From Favolaschia claudopus (lineage: Eukaryota; Basidiomycota; Agaricomycetes; Agaricales; Mycenaceae), in assembly GCA_037176885.1 (NCBI GenBank), contig JAWWNJ010000049.1:496001-560000 (forward strand): a stretch of 64,000 nt of DNA. Direction: 5' to 3'. The position numbers and the translations under genes are program-made. Below are positions 30,021 through 41,760 of this stretch, piece by piece. The notes beneath the pieces are model-generated. The model saw nothing but the letters and a program-made list of their open reading frames with translations, made no database searches and was not told the DNA's origin. Position 1 is the first letter of the stretch; every line of letters begins with the position of its first letter.

Positions 30021-32415
30021 ATGTCTAAACGCAAATCCGCTACCGCCACTGACAAGGACGAGCGTCCACTTTCAAAAGCACAGTCGGACTACATCGAGAA
30101 ACAGTATTACGCGACCCTACTGGAGAAGATCTCCGCCCTCGACATGAAGGACGTGAATGCGTGGATCGACCTTGTCGCCCCCGAAATCCTTGCCTCCGAC
30201 ATCTTCTCCGACGTTCGCGCTGCTAGCAGTCCAAGCGGCGATGAGCAAGCAACTCAGTCTGTTCTTGACGCGTCGGGGCAGCCTCTCTTGCCCCCGTCCC
30301 ACTGGATCCAGTTTATCAAGAAGAAATTCCACAACCTGAAGAACAGAAAGGATGCGATGGACATGGCCCGCGCACACAAACGCGGGACAAGCGGCGCTGA
30401 CGACGCTGACGACGGCGCTCAACAGTCTCTCAGCTACTTCCTCCGCTCCAAATTTGGCGGGCGGAAGCTCTACGAGAAGGAGAACGGCACAACGATTGAA
30501 GCCGCTATCAAGAAGAGGATGGCGGCGTCGGGTGCGGGCCATATTGCCTGCTACCAGCCGTGTCTCAGCGAGCTATGGGACGCACTTGGTGACGACGAGC
30601 GTGCGGACTACGAGCAGCGAGCTCATGACTTGGCCAACGATGTCGACGGGAATCTGGCTGGCTTGTCCGACTTCCTGCTTGCGGAATTGACGAAGTTATG
30701 CCACAACCCGATGTTAGGTGGACGTGTGGAAGCGACGCTCTTTCTTGCCGCTCGCGACACTAAGGGAGCCCTCAACACATGGGAGTACGTGGCCTCCATT
30801 CTTGACATTAATTAGCGCTCATCTTCGTCAGGGTCCAAGCCCATGGCGCGGGTAACATAAACAACTTCTCCGAGCACAACCCAGTGCTCTGGAAAGAGCT
30901 GGTGAAGGGGTTTCAGGAATGGGCGAACGAGGCGATACCAGGTACGAATTTCCTTTCACACATTTCCAAGCCTGATCCTCGTCTTGCAGCTCCACGTCCC
31001 GTCGCAAAGGAGACCGAGTTCGAGCGGAATGAAGATGGAGTGCCCGTCTTCCCTCGGCTGGATCTGGAGGCAACGCTGCCGCTGGTGACAAGGTCACTTG
31101 TAGCCGAATATCTGACCAAGCTATACAGTGCGTCAGTTTCCCTGTACGCTGCCGCCGCAATCTGACTTTTTCTGCAGCTCACTCCCACCCAAATGAGACG
31201 GCGATCCCATGGGGCAAGCTCCAGTATACGACGGGCAATGCGCACGTCGTTCTGCAGGACCCACAGTCAATGCCCAAGCTCAATGACGTGAACGAGCTGG
31301 CGCAGGTGCTCATGGATCTCGCCAAGGCGGGAAAGGTGCTGGTGCTCTCCACGCGACCGGTGAGAGGCGGATCCTGTTGTTATCTTGCTCAATGCTCACA
31401 ATCATTCAATGCAGGGGTCAGAAGCATCGGATGACGAATCGACGGACGACGAGGCTGAGGTAGGATGATTCTTTTCATGCACCGTCGACACTGATACATC
31501 TCTACCTAGAATGGGCCGGGACCCAGCAAGAAGAAAAAGTCGGTGGGAAGATCCAAGAAGGACGGCGAGAAGGACGGCGAGAAGGGCGGGGAGAAGGGTG
31601 ACGAGGAGCAGAAGAAAAAGTCGGCAGAAGGCTCCAAGAAGGGCGGCGAGAAAGGCGGGAAGAGCGGTGACGAGGAAGATGGCGCGAAGAAGAAAAAGTC
31701 GACAGCAGGCGGCGAGAAAGGCGGGAAGGGTGGTGACGAGGAAGATGGCGCGAAGGGTGACGAGGAAGATGTTGTGAATAGCGATGAGAAGGATGGAGAG
31801 AAAGGCGGAAGGAAAGCGGTAAGTGGCATACAATTTCGGCGTTGATGATACACACAAGCTTATCTTTCTCATAATAGCCCAAGGGTCAGAAGCAGGGCAC
31901 TAACGGGGCCAAGCGTGGCAGGAGTACGGGGGGTAAGCAGAGGGGAGGAAAGGTCGGTGGAGGTCGAGTTGTCGATACCGGCGGAGATGGAGGTGCAGGA
32001 GGGCCGGGTGACAACGAGGGAGCTGATGACGGAGCTAGCAACGGCGACGATGCAGATGACGCGGGAGCTGGCAAAGCTCGTCGTGGGCGCCCAGCAAAGG
32101 TTAGCGAGGCCGTTTGGTCGTTTCTTCGATGCTGACCATACACACAGACACAAGAGAACCGCAAAGGAGCTGGAAAAAAGCGTAGCGTTCACGATGTTGA
32201 CCAGGTGTGTACTCAAGTACTCGGAGCCATATGTCGCTGACAGACACCAGGAACCCGAAGAGAACGGACCGAGCAAACGTCCCAGGCGCGAACGGAAGCC
32301 GCGCACAGACTTTAATGCATCTGTAGCAATACCTTCTCTGCCAAAGGGTGAGCGCCGCAAGAAGTGGGCTTATTTCGATCTAAACGGTAACGAGGTGCCG
32401 AGCTCAGACGATTGA
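30021..32415 (+). CDS. Nine-exon unknown protein, same architecture as the interrupted gene
   Basis: Exons 30021-30784, 30832-30941, 30990-31127, 31178-31359, 31415-31459, 31510-31818, 31878-32099, 32148-32204, 32251-32415; all eight introns GT-AG, 46-59 nt, frame exact; about 663 aa. The N-terminal 230 residues are helical with ELWDALGDDERADYEQRA, matching ELFRELPEDEQNAL of the interrupted gene. Next comes LLAELTKLCHNPMLGG and a segment with VLWKELVKGFQEWA. A 103-codon exon of Lys/Glu/Gly-rich repeats (GGEKGGK, GDEEDGAKKKK) follows, then Arg/Lys/Gly-rich nuclear-localisation-like stretches (KRPRRERKP). The two genes appear to be diverged relatives. The composition suggests a chromatin or nuclear protein; this is inference and no catalytic motif is seen. 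Confidence 0.8.
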
Positions 32416-33104
32416 ATGGCGATTCGCTAGAACGATTTTTCTCCACTTATGTATAACGGACTACTTATGCACAGTTCTCTCATGTATTCCCTTATGCACG
32501 GTTCTCTAATGTATTCCTTTCATATATGTAATCCTTAGAAACCTGCAGGTCAACTAGCCCGGATGGATGAACGACTGAATGACCGCCAACTCGTTTTGCA
32601 AAATTCGCCTAAAAGGGTAGAGCCGCAAAAGGAAATGCCGCCGTGATGTCACATGTCACACCTCTCTCTCTCTCTTTCTCCCACTTCCTCGACCCAACCT
32701 CGACCACCGCGTCGTTGAGCGCCTTCGACGTGAGCTGTCCCCCGATGTAAGTCCCCTACTCTAGTTCCGCTGTACACTTAACCAGGTCTTACCTTAGACA
32801 ACCCATCGCGGTGGCACGAATGCCACTGCTCCCATCGTGGATTCACGAAGCTGACGCAGACGTCGCTTAAATGTGTTGCGAAGAACTGACGATGAAGTCG
32901 TTCATTTCTCGTCGTGTTTCATGTGAGTCTCGGTTCTCACTGTCGCTTGCTTTCTCGGTTTTGAAAGCATATTTTTAGCGGAACTGAACCACGCGAATGC
33001 GCGTTCGTTTTGTGATCTTCGCACTGTGTTGACCTCATTATTAGTGACAGATAAATAATACACCTGTAGCGAACAGACGGCGGGTTCCAGCGAGGGATGG
33101 GCTT
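32416..33104. other. Intergenic
   Basis: No gene supported. Contains a CT microsatellite near 32662-32680 and repeated ATGCAC-GTTCTCT segments near 32468-32510. Confidence 0.4.
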
Positions 33105-33420
33105 GAGCGGGTGGCAGGCTTGAGCGGTTGGTTAGCTCGAGCGGTTGGGTGGCTCGAGCAGTTGCTTAGCTCGAGCAGTTGGTCAGCTCGAGCAGTTGGT
33201 TAGCTCGAGCGGTTGGGTGGCTCGAGCAGTTGGTTAGCTCGAGCAGTTGGGTGGCTCGAGCAGTTGGTTAGCTCGAGCAGTTGGTTAGCTCGAGCGGTTG
33301 GGTGGCTCGAGGTGTTGGTTAGCTCGAGCGGGAGTTGGCTCGAGTTGTAGATTGGCTCGAGCGGGAGTTGGCTCGAGTTGTAGATTGGCTCGAGCGGGAG
33401 TTGGATCGAGCCAAGGTCGT
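33105..33420. repeat. Minisatellite of GCTCGAGC-containing 17-bp units
   Basis: About a dozen units near GCTCGAGCAGTTGGTTA, each carrying the palindrome GCTCGAGC. The right end changes to a longer 33-bp unit (GGCTCGAGCGGGAGTT plus GGCTCGAGTTGTAGATT), two and a half copies. Confidence 0.9.
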
Positions 33421-33462
33421 ATATAGGGTACTACTATCAAATACAATATTTTTTATTCTATG

Positions 33463-33503
33463 TGTGGCTCGAGCCACCGCTCGAGCGGCTCGAGCGAGTC
33501 GGG
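33463..33503. repeat. Nested inverted repeats of CTCGAG
   Basis: GGCTCGAGCC, CGCTCGAGCG and GGCTCGAGCG are packed within 40 bases just beyond the minisatellite and could form hairpins or cruciforms. Confidence 0.7.
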
Positions 33504-33764
33504 CGTTGAGACGCCGGAATCTCGAGCGAGGCTCCCGGGGCGACAGAGAATCGTTGGTGCGAAAGGGGATCAAGGTCATGGATTCGTCGAAGACACAATG
33601 GATCCTGCGCATGAAGAGTTCGAGGGCTAGGAAAGGCTGAACTTGGATAATATCGCAGTTCGGCGTGGAATTATGATTATATAAAAGAATTCACCACGCC
33701 CCCGAGGGAACTCTGGCGGAATCAGTATCGCGAGCAGAGAAATGGAATCCATAACTCATTGAAA

Positions 33765-34427
33765 TCACAGAATCTCAAGTATTGAGTTGAATCCAAACAG
33801 AACAACAAGTAATAAAACAGGAACGGAGATCCTAATTCCTCCGTTTCGTGTCGAGCTGCCGCCGTCAACCGTCAGAGTATAGAACGGGGCAACTGGGCCG
33901 CTAAACGTCGTGGTAGTCGTCTTTCCACCATCCTCCCAAGCCAAGGCGACACAGGTGCCTGCTCCTTTACCATCTAGAGTGCAATTTTCGATCACACCGA
34001 ATGCCTGCACGCCGTCCGGGGCGGTTGTGGGGAGCATGGAGTATCGGTAGAGGGTTGCATCCGCGACGAGAGTTGCTAAAATAGGCTGTTTCAAGCCAGA
34101 GGAAGACGAAGCCTAAGGGGCGCGAAGTTTACCATGTAAAGTCCGAATTGCTGTCGGTGCTGTAAATGTGTTGGTACCCTGAGGATCGCCGTAGGCCACA
34201 GCTGTTTGGTAGATCTCTTCGATGTACGTCGTTGCGCCGTCAGGACCTACGCCAGCCGCCTCGAGAGATACAGCGTTGTGGGGTAAATTGTTGGGTTGGA
34301 AACCGAAGAGAGTCACTGTTGCTCCGAGAACTGAATTTCTGCGGCGTAAATTCGACTGAGGATCTGGGCATAGAGGAAAATGTTTGCCTGGTGTGATGAA
34401 CAGAGGTAACAGAAACACGGATTTCAT
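33765..34427 (-). CDS. Small secreted protein, probably GPI-anchored
   Basis: Two exons on the minus strand, 34427-34133 and 34075-33765, joined by a 57-nt GT-AG intron in phase; about 201 aa. The start MKSVFLLPLFI is a short signal-peptide-like hydrophobic segment. The body is Thr/Gly/Ala-rich beta-type sequence (GATVTLFGFQP, TTTTTFSGPVAPFYT) with a Cys pair (ENCTLDGKGAGTCVAL). The C-terminus is a hydrophobic stretch (ISVPVLLLVVLFGF) preceded by Gly-Gly-Ser-Ser, as in GPI attachment signals. I recognise the pattern as a secreted protein family common in Agaricomycetes. Role at the cell surface is inferred; no enzyme motif is visible. Confidence 0.72.
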
Positions 34428-36849
34428 TGTACTTGAAGCAGCAGAATTGAAAATCATGTACAAAGGAGGCTGGCGTTCGCGATCCGCCGTCGCCTGCAAA
34501 ACCATCAAATATTCTCATACAGGCGCCATCAGCAAATCTACAATTTGATTGCCGTGTTGTGGCTGTTGTTACGCGTTGTCGCGTTGCGCACAACGGGCCC
34601 CGCCAAAACCTCCTGCTTTGTGCCCTCCCCCCCGTTCACTTTCGACCTCAATGATGTTTAGCAAGGTAGGAATATTCCAAATACACACCTAGCATTCACT
34701 ATCGTGGCATTACCAGCACTTTTTCGAGGAGTTTTGGGGTGCCAAGACTGCTTGTTGTCAAAAAGCTGATCCGTGTTGTCGATGCAACGCATTGTCGTAT
34801 TGTCAGCTGTTTTTTGCCGTTGTTAGGCGTTGTACAACAGCACAATAAAAATGTCAAAACACTGATGGCCACGAATCTATACCTCCTTCTTACCTAGTGC
34901 TAGCCGGCCAACCCGTGGTGTTGCCCGGGGGACGTTGAGGCACGCGTCAAAGGCGTGGTGTGACATTGTGACATGGTCTGTGCGTGGTCACGCGGCCTAT
35001 ATAAAGCAAGTGCCAGCAAAAACTGTTTCTTCGATTCTTCCACAATCAAAACAGCCTATGACGATACTCTACGGCGCAGAGAGATGAGCACGACCAGCCC
35101 TCTGGGCGAGGTCGGCGCTGACATCGCCCGTTCGGCGCCAATCCTTGTTACATATATAGGGACGGGCTGAATCTATCTGACGGCTTCACTTTGGCTTGTG
35201 GGAGGAATACGGGGGGTTTAGTGTGGGTTGTAGTTGGCTGGCGAGTGTCCCTAGCTTTTGTAGACTGCGCATGAATTGAATCACTCGTTTCCCAATTTTT
35301 TCGACTTTTGTTGAGCTTGGGGGTGTCGACCACAACTCGGACTCGGCGGCAGCAAGCGTTCTACGCAGAAGCGGAGGCGAGGAAAGCAAGCAAACCATGT
35401 GTGCTGCAGTGCAGCGCATCCTCACCTCTGATCAAGATGGACGACGAAGCCTGGCGGCAACTGGTTGTGTTTGGATTCGGACGGCATTCTCTGTTAAGCC
35501 GACTGCGTACGGGCCGCAACGCATTGGATGAGGCGTTCGTAGAGCTCTGCTGTTGCGCTCTTCTTGACCTTTTCCCTTTCTTGCACCTGATGATGCTCAT
35601 ATTTCTTTAGGGAGCGCGGTGCGCTGCCGTTCACCTTAACATGAATACCAACGTCTTTCTGTGCCACGGAAAATCCTCTATTCTACCAATGCAAGGCAAT
35701 TTGACGGAGACGATGCCCGGGACGATCTATAAAGTACGCGGCCGCGCGCTTTGGATAACTCTGACTACCGTTTGGCTCAAAATTATTTCACTAGGTCTAG
35801 TCGCTTGATAGACTATGCAAATTTGAAGATGTGTATATTTGCTGGCTTGAGTCGTACGACTTCCCCCTGATGGTTTCTCTGAACTGCTGAACGCGTAATA
35901 CCCTTGTCGGTATGTTTGATTTGTTTTCGGTCCACTCTGTTTCCTCGCACGCTGTTTTTATCGCGGGCGCTATGGCGGCATGACGTATTTCCGGCCTGCA
36001 TGACCGCCGCTCCCTCTATTCGAGTGCTCGTATCGCGAGGCCATTTCGCGGCCGGATATCCCAGCTGGGTGAGTGTCGAGCAGAGGCGAGGTGGACGGAC
36101 CCCGGTTGCTTCCTCCTCTATCGTCGATCCATTCAGGCGTCACGTCGGAGGCTTGGGGATAAAGGACGATCTGCGTACATGTTCGTTCGCCGATGGCTGA
36201 CTGCATGCTATACGCACTTGCGGTAGCTGACTACGCTGCGGAATTTGTCTTCTTTCCAATCCTCCGCTCGTTCTTGTTCTTCCTTCTCCTCCCTCTGCAT
36301 TGACTGACGCTTCGTGTTATGCAGAAATCTTCCTGTATCGTCGCGCCGGAGTCCAAACAGACGAAAGTCGGGTAGGGGCCAAGGGACAAGCGGTGAATCG
36401 TTCGTCGGACGGTAACGTTTCAAGCCTGACGAGGTGGACTTGTGGGGAAGGTGCAGGAGAAAATAGCACACAAAGAGGAAGACCTTGCATCGAAAGCAGG
36501 GGGGAGCCATCGTCGAAACGGCAACGCTCGCGATGCCTCATGGTCACGGATGACATTTGGGCGACGGTTTGTGGCATATATCGGGGTTGGGTGCGAAAGT
36601 CAGACCAGGATGTACCTCGCTCAACTTCAGAACCCGAGGCTGCGTGAGGGGCGGGTGGAGCGCGCGGGACCAGAGGAGAGGCGGGTGTTGGCGGCAGCGG
36701 CTCCAGTCCAAGTTGTTGGTGGCGAGGATTGCGGAAGGACGGGAAATTCGATGAATCAGCACAAGGAGGCCGGGGGGAGGGGAACCCCCGATCTTGCACG
36801 GTATGACGACGTCTAGGCATGTACGCGACCCTCGATAATGATGTCCTCG

Positions 36850-37115
36850 CAGGTTTTCGGGGGCTGACGGCAGTAGCTGAACGAGGCGACGAGCAACCTG
36901 AGGTGTTTTAGGAGCCCAAGGAAGCCGAACTATCCTGTCGTATATGGGATCACCGGTAATCCGCTTTGCGTTCCCCTCATCTTCCGGATTGGTCGGGTAC
37001 AAGAGAAGATTGAAGAAAGGCGTCTCCAAGCAAGATCGCACACGCAGGCAGAGGTTTCGCGCGTCCAGCAGCCCACGGATTGCTCGAAGTGTCAGCTTGT
37101 CAAGATCGCTCGATC
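36850..37115 (-). other. Possible orphan exon
   Basis: On the minus strand a frame preceded by a TTAG acceptor-like site reads DLDKLTLRAIRGLLDARNL and continues with protein-like sequence (YPTNPEDEGNAKRITGDPIY). The first 20 residues recall a SAP-type helix pair. No matching exons were found, so this may be a gene relic. Confidence 0.25.
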
Positions 37116-37616
37116 GCTAATTCAAGGTCTCAAGATTCGTTCGTCTCGTCGCTTGAGAACGGGAGAGGCAAGAGATCGGTGTCTTCCACGACAACCAGAA
37201 GATGTACTTTGGGCCAAAATTTGTAAGCAAAACGAGCAAGTCCTGGATCAAGTGGCAAGTGGCAATCAATACTCCGCTCTATGACTGTCTCGTTGATCGC
37301 GCCTCCATCAACCTCCTCAACGTTCTCCGCGTCTCGTTGATCATCTCAGGAGCATACCAGAGAGCTGCAAATACTGGCTTGGCGTCTCCGACATGATCTC
37401 AGCAAACTAACTCACGAATACCTGCCACCCGTGCAGTCGCGGCAGTTCCCGCGTCCACGCTGCGTGCCACCATTGTCCGGAAGCTTTGACAGGAACGCTT
37501 TGTGAAGCCGCTGACCGCATTGTGGGTCCACGAATCCAAGCGTCAATTTCCTATTCTGGGAAAATGGTCAACGGAGGCTTGCAAGCTCTGTGCTCCTCAT
37601 TGTCCTCCCGAGACTC

Positions 37617-37624
37617 TATATAAG
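37617..37624 (+). promoter_or_regulatory. TATA box
   Basis: TATATAAG about 150 bases before the ATG at 37771, followed by a CT-rich leader. Confidence 0.5.
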
Positions 37625-37770
37625 CCGCCACGCTCTCGTCGCCCTGCTCTGCACCAACGCCCTGTTGACCCGCATCTGCTGCTTTTTTTCTGCTCGACCT
37701 TGTCTGCGACAAGTCTTCTCGCTCCAACTCTCTGTCTCTAATCCTCTATTTCACATCAACGTTCATTACA

Positions 37771-39385
37771 ATGTCGTCCTTTGCCCCCACCCCCGTCGAG
37801 CAGGCCATCGACCCCACTCTCCTTCAAACTAAGCTGGTCCCGGATCAGACCGCCTTTGCCACTCTCGCCTCCTACGCGTCCCCTTTTACCCAATTCACCA
37901 CCGATGTGCCCGCCAACCCCACCCTCGATGCGCTCATCGCCCTCGTCTACGAAGCCGCCCGCGCCAACCCCAGCCTTGACGTCGACGCAGCCATCCACGC
38001 ACTCCTAGCTTCGGCCACCACCTCTGTCCCTGCCGCCGCCCCGGCGGCGGACGTCGACATGTCCCTTGATGACTTCTTCTATGCCACCCAGGACACAGTG
38101 GCGCAGGACCCGTTTGCCTTCCCGGGATTCCAGCTCGCAATGGAAGGGCAGGAGGAGTTCGAGTACTCGGAGAGCCTGCGGGACTCGGAGCTTCCTACAA
38201 GCATCAACCCTGCGCTGCTCTTCACCACCGCCGACACTCTCGCACAGACGTCGATGGACGACTCGAGTGTCTTCTCTGACGACAGTATGTCCTTCGCTGC
38301 CACCTTCGATACCTTCGACGATGATTCGGATGACTCGGCGTCGGAGCTGTCGGATGACGAGGATGAGCTTCCGAGGGTGGTCGCATCGGTCACCAAAGCT
38401 CGTCAGCCTCGCGTCACTAAACCTCTTCCGCGTCGCGCTGTGAGGTCCGCTCCGAAGGCGCAGTCCCCTGTCAAGTCCAAGGCTGCATCGAAGCCTCAGT
38501 CCCGGTCGCCCTCCAAGCCTCAGTCGAAGGCCTCCGTGAAGCCTCAGTCGTCCGCTCGATCCCCGCCATCCGCGAAACCCCAGTCCGCTGTGAAGTCGCA
38601 ATTTGCTCCTACGTCGATTCCGTCTTCGGACCGCGACCAGCGCGCTAGTCGCCGCGCTGGCAGGTTCATACCACCTACTGCCCCTCGCCCTTCTGTTGCT
38701 GCTGTCCCTCCCTCGCCTTCCCAGCCCCCTTCTCCCATTGCCGGGACGAAGCGCAAGGCAACTCGCCCGCCTCCCTCCGAGCCTCCTGCCACGAAGGTTC
38801 ACGCCGTCTCGAACGACTCCTCTCCCGCCGATGTTCCTGCCCGCAAGCGCAAGGTCGGGAACCTCAACCTTCCCCATATTCCGGGTGTGACTGGCGCCAA
38901 CCTCCCCACCCCTCCCAACTCTGAGGGCATCTTCCCCACCTACTATCCTCTCCTGCGCCTCGGTTGCGTCGAACTCCCCAGCGGCATGATCCAGTGCAAC
39001 ATTCACGACGAGGGCAAGCCGGAGCCGTGCGAGCACCAGGCTGGCTTGTGGGGTGATATGGGTCGGCATGTCGAGACACATTTCCGCGGCAAGGGCAAGG
39101 CACTTACTTGCGAAGGGTGCCCACTGACGTTTTCTCGGGGGGACGCCCAGAAGCGCCACGTTAGCAAGCGCGAGCCCGAACATTTCTCTCCGGAGCGCAA
39201 GAAGTTTGTCCTTCGTTTCAACAAAATGAAGCAGGTTTTGCAGATGAAGGCTCACCGCAAGCGCACTAATGGGTCATGGGAGGCTTTGAATAAGCAACTG
39301 TATGTTCTCTTTTTCCTCTCTTGAGTCGTTCTGACCTGTCTTTCGCAGTGGCGCACTTTTTGAAGAGCTTCTGGAAGAAGATTAG
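37771..39385 (+). CDS. Nuclear-type protein with C-terminal Cys/His-rich (C2H2-like) region
   Basis: Exon 1 37771-39299 and short exon 2 39349-39385 (intron 49 nt, in phase); about 521 aa. The N-terminus is hydrophobic/acidic (residues 1-200, with Asp/Ser clusters typical of activation domains). Residues 210-280 are Lys/Pro/Ser repeats around Lys-Pro-Gln-Ser, and 280-385 are Pro-rich with KRK clusters. Residues 395-480 hold CNIHDEG...CEHQ...HVETH then CEGCPLTFSRGDAQKRH, a pair of degenerate C2H2-type zinc-finger candidates. The end is basic and helical (FNKMKQVLQMKAHRKR). This layout suggests a transcription factor; DNA binding is inferred from the Cys/His array. A TATA box and CT-rich leader precede the start. 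Confidence 0.75.
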
Positions 39386-39768
39386 CTCTGCCGTATTGAA
39401 GTCTGGCCCTGCTTGCTTTCGCGATTCCGCCGTCGTCATACCGTATTATCATGCTTAATTACAATGTAGCTCATGTAAGTACTCTCCTCTTTTTGTATCG
39501 CTAGCTCTTGATATCTGTACCACGCTCTTTACTCCATATCCAATCGATTCTCTCTCTTAGCTCTGCTCGATCCGACGCCTCTAAGTGACCTATCATCCGA
39601 CTTTGCTTGATTATACTGTATGTATCTCTAATCTATCCAATTAAGCAGTCTGCGCAAGTGAGTAATAAAAATGAAACCGAAGCTCTTCAGTACACTTCAT
39701 CGAAATCGCAGATCCAGCACCGTGAAGCTATGGGAACCATTGAGGGTGAATCATCGAGTCTGCTGCTG
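39386..39768. other. Intergenic between convergent genes
   Basis: About 380 bases, nothing seen except likely 3' untranslated regions. Confidence 0.4.
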
Positions 39769-40644
39769 CTACGAACCTGGAGTGATCTGCCCCATGCGCT
39801 TCTTCTTCACAAACGCCTCAGCGACGGCCCAAAAATCCTTCTTCCCGCGTCGTCCGCGTTCCCAATCCCGTGCAAACGCATGGGTGGACACCTCGAGGGT
39901 GTACAGGACGAGTCGGGGATCATCGTGGATAGCGAGACGTCCGCATATGTCCGCGAGACCCCACTCGGGTTCCGCATTGATATGCATGTTAACCAAAACT
40001 TCGAGCCGTTTGCATTCGGCCAACACGCGGAGGAGCTGGCTACGGCGGATGTAAGAATGGAGGCAGAGATGTGTGAGCCCGGGGAGGAGCCCCAATGTCG
40101 ACCAGTACTTCTCGTGCTGGACGTAGTCGAATAGTGCCAAGTGCGTGATGTGGGCGAATAATGGGTGAGTCAGGTTTTGCAGTATCGAGCCGTTGTCGAA
40201 GAGCTGGGCCAGCGAGATAGAGAGGTGTTCCAACCGCTTGGTTTCTAAGAGTGGGAGAACCGAAGGGTTGGTGACCATCATGGCGAAATTGACAATGCCG
40301 GGGCAGGAGGACAGAATCTGGAGCGCATCGCTGACCAGCCAGGGTGCGTGATGAACGAACAGATTTTGTACGCTGTTGCGGAAGAAACTAGAATTCGGGG
40401 GCAGATTCTGAATTGCCCGGGAAAATGCTGCTAGGGATTGAGAGCCGGGGGAAACCATGATTGTGCGGTACATGAACGGCTGAATCCTAAAGTGACTGAG
40501 CAATGAGCCGCGAGCGGAAAGACTTTCATACCATTCGAAAACCCGGCGGGCGACGAGGAGAAGTTGTCGAACCATTCCCGGGTGGAGACAAGCGGCAAAT
40601 TCAAAGATTTCTCGCTCCAGTTCAGGTGGCAGAAGCGACTCCAT
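39769..40644 (-). CDS. F-box-like protein
   Basis: Minus strand, exons 40644-40532 and 40486-39769. The 45-nt intron (GTATGA donor, TTTAG acceptor) is in frame if retained, but removing it restores the family motif VARRVFEWIQPFMYR. About 276 aa. The N-terminus LPPELEREIFEFAACLHP is the Agaricomycete F-box-like helix set that binds Skp1 in SCF ubiquitin ligases. The remainder is irregular leucine-rich substrate-binding sequence (LEHLSISLAQLF, LTHLALFDY, LTHLCLHSY). It ends at 39769 with a basic KKKRMGQ tail. Start chosen at 40644 because the upstream in-frame GTG has no support. Substrate unknown. Confidence 0.82.
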   Translation of the reverse strand: MESLLPPELEREIFEFAACLHPGMVRQLLLVARRVFEWYESLSARGSLLSHFRIQPFMYRTIMVSPGSQSLAAFSRAIQNLPPNSSFFRNSVQNLFVHHAPWLVSDALQILSSCPGIVNFAMMVTNPSVLPLLETKRLEHLSISLAQLFDNGSILQNLTHPLFAHITHLALFDYVQHEKYWSTLGLLPGLTHLCLHSYIRRSQLLRVLAECKRLEVLVNMHINAEPEWGLADICGRLAIHDDPRLVLYTLEVSTHAFARDWERGRRGKKDFWAVAEAFVKKKRMGQITPGS

Positions 40645-41760
40645 GGTCGAGGGAGGCACACAAGGGCAGGAGGCAATATTTTGTCTTAGACAAAATTTAC
40701 CGCTATAGGAGGGGGAAGAGCGAGCTGAACAGCACGAGGGGGTATGCAGTGAGACCAGATCGTAGTCTCAGGGTCCAGGATTCCTTCAAACATGCTGACT
40801 GCTGGATGATATCCATGATTGATAGTTTTGGTCGCAATTCCAGGCCGTATCCCGTCTACGAAATTCGATGTACTCCGGTTGGGTACACATCACACAGCGT
40901 TCGAGAGAGTGCAGCAGATAATTTGCTCGACGTTGGGGCCGAGGGCTAAGAAAGACGCAATAGGGGGGAAGGAGAAAATTTCAAGTGGGGAATGTCACAG
41001 TCACACTACAGTCACAAACTCTCCGGTTTTCTCTTACCTCTGTATCCAATCTGGATCGGCCAGCTATGCTGTGGACGCAAATGCAACCTATCTAGCCGAA
41101 TTCTGAGCTTCTGTAGGCCGTGAATCTCGTAGCTCGAAACAGCCGGTATCACGCCATTCCTGAGCACGGACATGAAGTGTCGCGGCTGTCGCCAGCCTGG
41201 CCGGGTGGCCCTCGATGCTGCATAAGGGTGGAGGTCAGGAAGTGCTAGCGCGATGGGGTTGTTGGGACTTGGGGGTAATCGTGGGGAAACGAACAACAGC
41301 AAGGATAATCTGCATCTTCATATGCTCTTCATATGCGAACTTTCGCCATTTGGTGCTTCGTTTTGAACGTACGGTTCTGAGTCCGTGTTCTCGCTGTCGA
41401 GAACTCTCCACACCTATGTACTGACTTGCATCTAAATACATGGCCTCGAAAATCGAGCCTCGCAATCTCAGCGTCACCCATGACTGCCTGCACTGGATAC
41501 TGGCTATAATTAATGCTTCTTGGTTTTCAAGCTTTGCCCGTTTTGTGCTTTGAAGCGTACGAGATTGCACCGCGAAGTCTCACTAAATCCTAAGCGGGTT
41601 TCGCCACAGAATTGGGTTGCAAGTACACCCTAATGATGGTAGCGATCTTATGCGACTGGGGCGTATCATGGCGTGTCCATTGCTCGTCCCCCGCGGTGCA
41701 AGTTGGGAACTATAAGTACGGCCCCAAAGCTTTCGGCCCTGGTGCACACCGTTCCCTCAA
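40645..41760. other. Intergenic
   Basis: About 1.1 kb between divergent F-box and P450 genes; no supported exon. Confidence 0.4.

Larger units (their letters stand above)
34428..37770. other. Gene-poor stretch
   Basis: About 3.3 kb with no convincing gene. It contains a TATATAAAG box near 34998 followed by a 28-codon frame at 35084, repeated TTGT/CGTTGT motifs near 34560-34850, and a possible orphan exon on the minus strand near 36850-37115. Confidence 0.45.

Noticed and set aside
33105..33420. CRISPR-like array
   Set aside because: Units are directly adjacent with no unique spacers, and this is a eukaryotic sequence; it is a minisatellite.
34990..35170. Short gene downstream of the TATA box near 34998
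   Set aside because: Only a 28-codon frame follows, with no intron continuation that keeps frame.
38005..39255. 416-codon open frame on the minus strand
   Set aside because: Mirror of the GC-rich, low-complexity gene at 37771-39385; its Arg/Gly/Leu-rich translation has no gene-like features.
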